A stretch of DNA of 64,000 nucleotides from Malania oleifera (taxonomy: Eukaryota; Streptophyta; Magnoliopsida; Santalales; Ximeniaceae). Positions 58,875 through 64,000 of this stretch are shown piece after piece (within the stretch, counting starts at the first letter, position 1; every line of letters begins with the position of its first letter). The stretch is from NCBI RefSeq assembly GCF_029873635.1, contig NC_080420.1, positions 52,281,457 to 52,345,456 on the forward strand. The letters are read 5' to 3'. A model generated the notes under the pieces. The model saw only the letters and a list, made by a program, of their open reading frames with translations. It was not told where the DNA came from and did not search any database. The position numbers and the translations under genes are program-made.

Positions 58875-59874
58875 AAATGACATGATTGCTTTGATAATTA
58901 ATGATATGAGATATCTATGTATCACAGTTTTAGCATATGTTATATGATATCAGAACCTGGTTGGCTTGGTCTAGGCTAGTACTTGCACGGTATCGTTGCT
59001 ATGTGTCCATGATCTTCGTCATCATGATATTTGTGTTAACTCTGCCGTAGGAGTGGTGTGAGACTGGATGGTCAATGTGGTTTTTAAGAAGTGTGTGAGA
59101 GCCCCTGGTGTACGGACCAGGTCAGGCAGATCCATCAGACTTACAGACTGTACTTTTGACTTGGCAGTGGTTGGCCAACCATTGTCAGGTCCCGCCTTCG
59201 GGTCACACAACCCAATCATGTGGGGGTAATACATGACAACAGTCAGCTAACCTACCAGGAATGTTTTTGTGTTATTATTATTATATAAGATGAGATATGT
59301 TATGAAAATGCAGTATGTTCTGCCATGTTTTGATGATATATATATATATATATATATATATCTGTTTTCCCAGATTTGACAAAACAGTTACTAATTATGT
59401 TCTATATGGTATATGTATAACACGGAATACTCATGTTTCCACACACTGGTATTAGTTTATTTCCTTTACTGAGAGGTGTCTCACCCCAAAATTTTATAAA
59501 CTTTTCAGGAGCCCCAGATAGGAGAGCGGAAAAAGCCCCGCTGATCTAAAGTTGTTGTCTGCCCTTTTTGAAGGGTAAGTTTTAGTAGGGCCAATTGGAT
59601 TTTGTGGGAAATGTCCATAGATTTTTTTTTGGGATGTATATACTGAAATACGGTGGGTGTAGTGACTCTGGTATTTATAGTAATGTGATGGATGTTTCGA
59701 ATTTATAATATTGAGATTGTATGTTTCCTACGACTTAGGCTTCCATTTTGTGTTCTGATGTATCCCTAGTATCCACGGGTCCAAGTGGATTATGATCTAC
59801 TAAGTTAGAATATGTGATATCGATTTTATTGTATTTATTGAAAAAAAAATATGGAAATTAAGCAGGTCGTCACA
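57670..59874 (+). mobile_element. Ty3/gypsy solo LTR with TSD TTTAT
   Basis: TTTAT at 57665-57669 and 59875-59879. Starts TGTAACGACCTG and ends CAGGTCGTCACA; 2205 bp, so the two ends also form a short inverted repeat (TGTAACGACCTG with CAGGTCGTCACA). Cluster of CGTCGACGA boxes at 57740-57960, then TATAAATA at 57968-57975. The GTACGGGC minisatellite is at 58570-58820; (TA)n tracts at 58837-58871 and 59337-59361. It splits the polypurine/RNase H end of the minus copia. Confidence 0.95.
58570..58820. repeat. minisatellite inside gypsy solo LTR
   Basis: About seven units of GCTATGGATATGATTTGCYR plus GCGTACGGGCYG-like sequence, 25-36 bp long; reverse complement of the array at 31870-32130. Confidence 0.8.
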
Positions 59875-59879
59875 TTTAT

Positions 59880-60329
59880 CCCTTAGGAGAAAACGAAAAA
59901 CATAACCTACAACTCCACCTAGGACAATAGGTTGGGACGCCTCCCTATAAGAATATGAAGGCATTAATCAAGTCTAGGCAATGCTTGAACTTGTCCGTGG
60001 TAACACACTTTGTCAACATGTCTGCTGCATTCTTAGAAGTGTGAACTTTTTCAAGCAATAGTTCACCATAAGAGACCAATTCTCTGATCTTCTGAAACCT
60101 CACATCTATGTGCTTGGTCCTCACATGATACACCTAGTTCTTCACCAAATAAATGGCACTCTAACTATCACAATGGAGTTGAACTCCACCATGCTGAATA
60201 CCCAGCTCCTTGACCAATCCCCTAATACACAACACTTCCTTGGAAGCCTTACAAACTGCCATGTACTCTGATTTAGTACTATATAGTGCAACTAGAGATT
60301 GAACCATAGACCTCCAATAAATAGGTCCT
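59880..60329 (-). pseudogene. copia RNase H fragment, minus strand
   Basis: Two frames on the minus strand: 60352-60161 with IYWRSMVQSLVALYSTKSEY, CKASKEVLCIRGLVKELGI and LHCDS, and 60133-59945 with RTKHIDVRFQKIRELV, LLLEKVHTSKNAADMLTKCV and FKHCLDLI. These are the C-terminal RNase H blocks of Ty1/copia pol. One stop separates the frames. The upstream part of pol was removed where the G-type LTR starts (60330). Its own 3' LTR is at 57127-57645. Confidence 0.9.
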
Positions 60330-62425
60330 TGAAAACTAAGGTGTAGTCCCAAGAAGGGGGTGAATTGGGTTTTAAAAAATTTCTTTTAATTCTTTTAAAG
60401 AATCCTTAACCTCTTTTAATTCTTTTAATGAATTCTTGACTTCTTGTTAATTTATCCAATACTCAACCAATACTTAAAATAATATTCAATCCACAACCAT
60501 ATACCAACAAAGTAACCAATACAACACAAATAATAAAACTTAAACAATTAACCAACCATTCAACAATCAAAGTGTTCAATCCAAAAACTTAATATTCAAC
60601 TTTCAGCTTTTGGTAATAGCCATGTGTATACGAAAGTTTATGCAAGCCCTATAAAGAATGAAATTGATTCTTCAATGCAAACCACAACTCAAATTCCCAA
60701 TAACTCAGAATTTAGATAAACTCTTAATTAATTTGTCTTTGGGTGTTAACTAATCAACGTACTCCCTTTGAGGTTTCCGCAAAGTATTGATCAACCAACG
60801 TACTCCCTTTCGGTTTGCACAATCCCAGATCAAAATTAAACTTTGGTTTATTTAATTTCCAATCCACGTAGTTTTTATGATTAAGGAATTAAAAACATCC
60901 ACGCAGTTTATATGTTTGCTGAAAATAAAGAGAGTAAGGGAAAGAGAGTGACATCGGGTTTTTTAGGAGGTTCGACTTATCCTCAGCCTACATCCTCGCC
61001 TTAGGCAAATCACCTAAGGATTAACTAAACCAATTCCTTTCCATGCAGAACAACACCATTGCACACTGCTTCGGTAAGGTAAAGCCCATTTCTCCAAATG
61101 ATACCCCACACTCGGTCACTCCTTCAATAGGCTAGAGCTGCACCTCTCCAAGTGATACTCCACACTTGGCCAACGATCCAATAACTTGGAATCATCAGAG
61201 AAATGAGAAACAAGAGCTGCGTACAATAATGCTTTCATACAAAGCAAATTAGTGCAATTTCAAAACTATATACTTCAAAGTAAATCAATATGAAATTGAA
61301 ATTGAAGCTCAAGGAAGTTTATCATTGATTAATTCTTTCAATGATCGAAAGATTCAGATTTGAAGAACACGATCAGTGATTAAAAGTTAGCAACACTCAG
61401 TAGAATTCATGCACAATATTGTAACAAGAGAGCCTTTGAATGATGAGAGCAATTAAGAGAGATTGAGAGTAGAATTGTATGCTTGTTGTTTAAAATCAAG
61501 GGCCTTGGGGGCTATTTATAGACTTAGAAAAGCATTTAACTTGATCCCCAAGTTTACTTGGAGCAGTGCCCAAGTTATAATTAAGTTTGAGCCCCAAGCA
61601 ATCTGATTTAAAAAATCTTTCTATTATAAAAATTTAAAATTTCCCGCATGGCAGTAGCCTATCACCTTTTGGTCAGGCTCCTGTCACCAAATACACAGTT
61701 TAATTTCAAATTCAGTAGGGTGGCAGTCGCCAGACAGAACCCAATCAGGCTTCTTAGTTTGCCTTATCAGGTGCCGGTCAGGGTCTAGGTAGTAGCTTAA
61801 TGGCCTTCTATCTGTGCATTTTAAAACCTTTAAATTGCCAGCCTATTAAGGATTTCAGTCAAGCTGTTGTCAAGTACAAAAATACTAATTTAAATATATT
61901 TTTGTAAGAACTATCTTTGCTTCTCAATTCTTGGAATTTTAAATTGTTTACTTAAAAAATATGTTCAAAGATTAAGTTTTAGATCTTTAGGTCTCTTACA
62001 CCTAATGAGCTTCAACAAATTTCATATTTGAGTATACTTGAAGTACTTACAAAATATGTCCTATAGACTCTTTCAACTCTTCATTTCTTGAACTCCTTGA
62101 AGTCTTGAAGTTATTGCTTTGAGTTCTCTTAATATTGAGCTTCATTGTTCTTCGAGCTTTCATTCTTGATCACTTGTATTGATGTGAACTTTAAAAATGT
62201 TCCGTGTGATCATTTTCTTCAAGCTTTATTAAATCATCCTTGAATCCATGTTTTAGGCTTCATATGATCATCCTCCTTTCAAAAATAAGTTTTCATGAAT
62301 CCTTCTGAACACTTGACCTTACTTTCTCATAATTGTGTCCTGAAATGTCATCACTTAACCAAATATGTTAAGTTCCTGTTGTTTGTTAGCATCAAAACAG
62401 GATGTTAAACTTTGTAAGGCCAACA
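60330..62425 (-). repeat. 3' LTR, G/Sirevirus type
   Basis: Minus strand starts TGTTGGCCTTACAAAGTTTA and ends CCTTAGTTTTCA; 2096 bp. TATAAATA at 61520-61513. Its upstream boxes (61645-61860) include GGCGACTGCC, the box type of the Sirevirus LTR at 41969 rather than the GTCAGCCGACTGAC of the other G element, although the LTR body is G-like. The GAGGATGTAGGC...CGAACC motif lies at 61000-60968. Confidence 0.9.
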
Positions 62426-62440
62426 ATCTCCCCTTTTTTG
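62426..62440 (-). other. polypurine tract
   Basis: The minus strand reads CAAAAAAGGGGAGAT just before TGTTGGCC, preceded by TTTGTCATCAT, identical in form to 23932-23945. Confidence 0.9.
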
Positions 62441-64000
62441 ATGATGACAAACAATGAGCAAAAATTTGAGTGAGCCTTAAAAAGACTCCCCCTTACAATA
62501 AGCATCATCTCAACAAACTTAACAATACAAAGATCAATTTCAAAAACTCTTTCACTATCACGCTCATCACATTATTCAAGTTCAAGATCATCATTTAAGT
62601 TCAAATACTTCTCGCCCTTTTGATACATATATCATGTTCAAATTTTTAATACCATGCTCAATTTTTGCTCAAAACTTCTCCCCCTTTTGACATCAATCAA
62701 AAAGAGTAGGATATAAAAAATAATTAAGTTCAAATAAAATCATATTTTGAGCATATGAATATCAAACATGCATATCGAGCATATGTATACACTCAAGTCA
62801 TTATTTTTCAATATGACATGTCTAGTGCGCTTCAATAGTCAAATGGTCATGTATATTTCATATTTGTAATTCATATATGTGTTATACCATCTTCACTAAC
62901 AGCATTATCCATTGAAAATTTCATGATACCAATTGAAAATTTCATTAATTCATGATACCAATTGAACTTTTGAATTTGTGATACCAATTAAAACATTAAA
63001 GAATAATACTATTTGAACATTTCATTAATTCATGATATCAATTGAAAATTTTCATTAATGATATCAATTGAAAAATTAGGGAAATATCATAATACAAGCA
63101 ATGAGTCATAATACTCCCCCTGAATTTTATACATTCAATTTTGATATCAATTATACTTTCTAAATTTATCATCCATGTTTCAAACATTTGATTCATATCA
63201 TGTATATGCTCATGGATACTAATATCAAATACCAATATCCTGTCAATTTCATAACATGCTCATGAATATAATTATGCTTGTCATACTTAAATATTAATCG
63301 ATATATTCATGGATACCAATATACCTTATCGATGTCAATGTTAATGTCACATTATGCACTACTCATGGATACTAAATTAATTATATGCAAATTTTTCAAT
63401 TTATCCATGTGATCCATCATTAGCATGCATGATCAAGAATTAATCAAATCATATCAAAAATCATGTTTCTAAATCATGCTTCATGACTTTATGCTCATAT
63501 TTTCAAAATATAGTGAGCCACAAATCATCAATCATTTTCATGTCTTTGGAGATTTCAAGATATACACATGTGGCATATAGCATATCAGCATAACATTTAA
63601 GGATGGAGCATATCATTATCATGTGCATAGTACTACAATATTGCTCAATTTGTTCTCATTCTCAAATATCTTTTCTTAATTAAAAAAAAATCAAGCAATA
63701 AGCTCATATTTTCTTTGATTTCATATAAACATTCAAACTTCATATATCTTAATGCTTTCTAATTTAAGCCTTGTGTGATTTATTCATTGATTGAGGCTAA
63801 CAATTTTCATTAGTTTCAATAAGATAAGCATTAATAGGTTTGAATAATTTTTATCCTTATTCTCTATTTCAATTTTGTTCAATATCCTTGTATGATTTTC
63901 CATAGATTTGATATCAATTGAAGGATTTAGTCATAGTATTTCATCTTGGTACCCATACTTTCTTGGGTCCGGATAGTTTAGACAGTGATATTTCTTTAAT
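62441..64000 (-). other. non-coding 3' interior and end of gag
   Basis: Homologous to 22440-23931 of the G element (for example CATGATTTAGAAACATGA at plus 23041 against the complement near 63458-63475). A series of AATTTTCAATTGGTATCATG-like repeats (minus strand) lies at 62880-63070. At 63990-63945 a PKKVWVP motif marks the end of the Sirevirus-like gag. Confidence 0.75.

Larger units (their letters stand above)
60330..64000 (-). mobile_element. family-G/Sirevirus-type element, 3' part, leaving the window
   Basis: Minus strand: 3' LTR (62425-60330), polypurine tract, long non-coding 3' region, and at the window edge the end of gag. As in the G element at 16029, gag is followed directly by the non-coding region with no pol, so this is a second member of the same non-autonomous family, in opposite orientation. 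The 5' LTR lies outside the window. Confidence 0.85.

Overview
This is an AT-rich, intergenic stretch of a flowering-plant nuclear genome, made almost entirely of LTR retrotransposons nested inside one another. Plant origin is shown by Ty1/copia (including Sirevirus/Maximus-like), Ty3/gypsy (a family with PBS TGGTATCAGAGC and a Tat/Athila-like family) and CACTA transposon sequences, and by decayed copies of plant genes resembling PTEN2 and a BIG-type Sec7 GEF. The species cannot be named. No intact host gene, tRNA, rRNA or CRISPR array was found; every coding region recognised is broken.

Layout. 1-3490: minus-strand Ty3/gypsy element (RT, protease, gag, PBS, LTR). 4006-9120: plus-strand copia remnant whose interior is missing and replaced by a 3.9-kb array of about 113-bp units carrying CACTA-type TTAGTGACGG hairpins. 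9121-11929: simple repeats and one MITE-like hairpin, no gene. 11930-36311: a host copia ('copia A') split by two nested stacks. Stack one is a plus LTR of family T (11999-26227), which contains a minus family-T solo LTR (12471-14618) and a family-G element (16029-26041) whose own 5' LTR holds another minus T solo LTR (17838-20125). Stack two is a Tat/Athila-like element (28082-36150) containing a minus gypsy solo LTR (30874-33004). Most joints carry 5-bp target-site duplications (TSDs) readable in the sequence.

36312-44478 is a Sirevirus in circularly permuted order: gag C-terminus, pol, envelope-like ORF, LTR, PBS, gag N-terminus. 44479-44690 is a gypsy LTR end with PBS. 44695-45690 is a minus-strand, apparently intronless PTEN2-like pseudogene. 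45691-47943 has unrecognised coding-like fragments. 47944-56467 is a minus family-T element with both LTRs and only gag. 56700-56935 is a BIG/ARF-GEF-like fragment. 57127-60329 is a minus copia 3' end split by a plus gypsy solo LTR (57670-59874). 60330-64000 is a minus family-G/Sirevirus element leaving the window.

The most notable signals cut across elements. (1) The CACTA-type hairpin array. (2) A motif of the form GGACGTAGGC...GCCGAACC shared by LTRs of four different copia families. (3) Clusters of short palindromes directly upstream of the TATA box in every well-delimited large LTR, with a different core in each family (GGTCGACC, CGTCGACGA, GTCAGCCGACTGAC, GGCGACTGCC); in the Sirevirus-type elements a second cluster lies inside the element, just before the envelope-like ORF. 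(4) The permuted Sirevirus. (5) Repeats resembling the LTR/PBS junction in the 3' internal region of family G.
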